Below are positions 13,024 to 14,129 of a stretch of 14,129 bases of DNA, piece by piece. Position 1 is the stretch's first letter. Each line of letters starts with the position of its first letter. The position numbers and the translations under genes are program-made. The notes beneath the pieces were generated by a model, which searched no databases, had not been told where the DNA came from, and saw only the letters and a program-made list of their open reading frames with translations. Where the stretch lies: assembly GCA_945871625.1 (NCBI GenBank), contig CAMBWL010000012.1:1-14129 (forward strand), given 5' to 3'. Source of the stretch: Bifidobacterium breve (GTDB lineage Bacteria > Actinomycetota > Acidimicrobiia > Acidimicrobiales > Ilumatobacteraceae).

Positions 13024-14129
13024 ATGGCGACCTCTAATTCTTCCAAGCAGGAGTTTCTTGCAGTTTTAGAATCAGTGCTTGGAAAAGCTGTGGGTTCACC
13101 CATCGCTTTGCATGAACCGAACATCGGCGCATTAGAAAATGAAAAAGTTGCCGACTGCCTCAATTCTGGATGGGTCTCATCGGTCGGCGAGTACATTACG
13201 CAATTCGAAACAGACCTCGCCAAATTCACGAACGCAAAACATGTCGTTGCCGTGGTCAACGGCACTGCCGCGTTGCACCTGGCGCTGCACGCAGTCGGCG
13301 TGAAACCCGGAGATGAAGTAATAGTTCCAACATTGAGTTTTGTCGCGACCGCCAACTCGGTTTCGCATTGCGGTGCGATTCCCCACTTCGTGGACAGTGA
13401 CAGTCAAACACTTGGCCTCGACCCTGATGCACTACGCAACCATCTAAGTAGAAATACTTCGATTCGCGATGGCCAACTGATCAACTCAAAAACCGGGCGG
13501 AGAATCAGCGCGGTTGTTCCGATGCATACATTTGGTCACCCAATGCAGATCGAAAAACTGCTCGAAGTTGCCGCAGAATTTAATTTGACTGTTGTCGAGG
13601 ATGCAGCCGAATCAATCGGCAGTTTTGTTGGCAAAGTTCACACTGGAACATTCGGCAAAGTCGGAATTTTGAGTTTTAACGGCAACAAAACGATCACCAC
13701 GGGTGGCGGCGGTGCGATTCTGACAAACGACTCGGTGCTTGCTGAACGAATTCGGCACTTGGCAACAACGGCAAAATTGCCCCATGATTACCAATACCTT
13801 CACGATGCCGTGGCGTTCAACTATCGAATGCCAAACATCAACGCCGCTCTTGGTTGTGCCCAAATGCAACGGCTCGACCAGTTTCTAAAAGCCAAGCGTT
13901 CATTGGCAGAGAAATACGCGCAGGCTTGCAAAATTTCTCAGACTTTGAGTTTCGTCGGCGAACCGAGCGGAACCACCTCAAATTATTGGCTGAATACAGT
14001 GCGTCTGAATTCTCCGGACTTGAAAACCCGGGATGCGCTATTGAGCACATCCCGAGCTGATGGCTATTTATGCCGACCCGCCTGGAATCTGTTGCACACT
14101 TTGCCGATGTATCAGCAAGCCCCACGCAG
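13024..14129 (+). CDS. legC: LegC-type PLP aminotransferase (cut by right window edge)
   Basis: The frame is open from the ATG at 13024 to the window end (368 codons), so the 3' end is missing but probably only a few dozen residues short. Translation shows the DegT-family fold: NGTAALHLAL (79-88), the PLP aspartate in VEDAAES (D193) and the Schiff-base lysine in SFNGNKTITTGGGGA (K222). The LegC-type features are HEPNIG (30-35), GWVSSVGEYI (49-58), TGRRISAVVPMHTFGHP (157-173), FNYRMPNINAALGCAQ and the RPAWNLLHTLPMYQ end. LegC adds the 4-amino group to the keto sugar made by LegB, using glutamate. The start sits 4 bases after the legB stop without a Shine-Dalgarno, which suggests coupled translation. 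It differs clearly from the KdnA-like aminotransferase at the left, so the two are not recent duplicates. Confidence 0.93.
   Translation, partial: MATSNSSKQEFLAVLESVLGKAVGSPIALHEPNIGALENEKVADCLNSGWVSSVGEYITQFETDLAKFTNAKHVVAVVNGTAALHLALHAVGVKPGDEVIVPTLSFVATANSVSHCGAIPHFVDSDSQTLGLDPDALRNHLSRNTSIRDGQLINSKTGRRISAVVPMHTFGHPMQIEKLLEVAAEFNLTVVEDAAESIGSFVGKVHTGTFGKVGILSFNGNKTITTGGGGAILTNDSVLAERIRHLATTAKLPHDYQYLHDAVAFNYRMPNINAALGCAQMQRLDQFLKAKRSLAEKYAQACKISQTLSFVGEPSGTTSNYWLNTVRLNSPDLKTRDALLSTSRADGYLCRPAWNLLHTLPMYQQAPR

Overview
The window looks like chromosomal DNA of an actinobacterium, most plausibly an aquatic member of Acidimicrobiia with moderate GC. That placement is an inference from gene content: a UPF0182 membrane protein, a PDZ/Lon-type (YlbL-like) membrane protease and a DivIVA-domain protein in a row, no sign of LPS genes, and frequent GTG starts with weak Shine-Dalgarno sites. 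Coding density is very high and no gene-free stretch exceeds about 170 bases.

Region A (1-5065, minus strand) is a tight six-gene operon. In transcription order it encodes an HpcH/HpaI-type pyruvate aldolase, a Gfo/Idh/MocA oxidoreductase, an inositol-monophosphatase-family phosphatase, an iron-dependent alcohol dehydrogenase resembling KdnB, a DegT-family aminotransferase resembling KdnA, and the start of a family 2 glycosyltransferase that runs off the left edge. Genes overlap by 1-4 bases or are separated by 5-23 bases. The enzyme set suggests synthesis of an amino-modified 3-deoxy-2-ulosonic acid (a Kdo8N-like sugar) for a surface glycan. The exact product is not known from sequence.

Region B (5112-5617) holds an initiator tRNA-fMet gene on the minus strand, just upstream of the sugar operon, and a divergent gene for a small coiled-coil protein of unknown function.

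Region C (5633-11731, minus strand) is a cell-envelope block: PDZ/Lon-like protease, then a large DivIVA-domain protein, then the 984-residue UPF0182 protein. The protease and UPF0182 genes are also neighbours in Mycobacterium. The DivIVA protein sits between them and ends in a Cys/His-rich module resembling the C-terminus of phage Mu F-like/SPP1 gp7-like minor head proteins, which is the most unusual protein architecture here.

Region D (11718-14129, plus strand) is divergent from C, with overlapping 5' ends. It encodes a small two-helix membrane protein, LegB (nucleotide-sugar 4,6-dehydratase) and LegC (PLP aminotransferase, cut by the right edge). LegB and LegC are early steps of legionaminic-acid-type nonulosonate synthesis, so the rest of that pathway probably lies to the right.

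Taken together, a conserved envelope core is flanked by two different biosynthetic operons for acidic amino-ulosonic sugars, which suggests an elaborate surface polysaccharide or glycoprotein in a monoderm bacterium.
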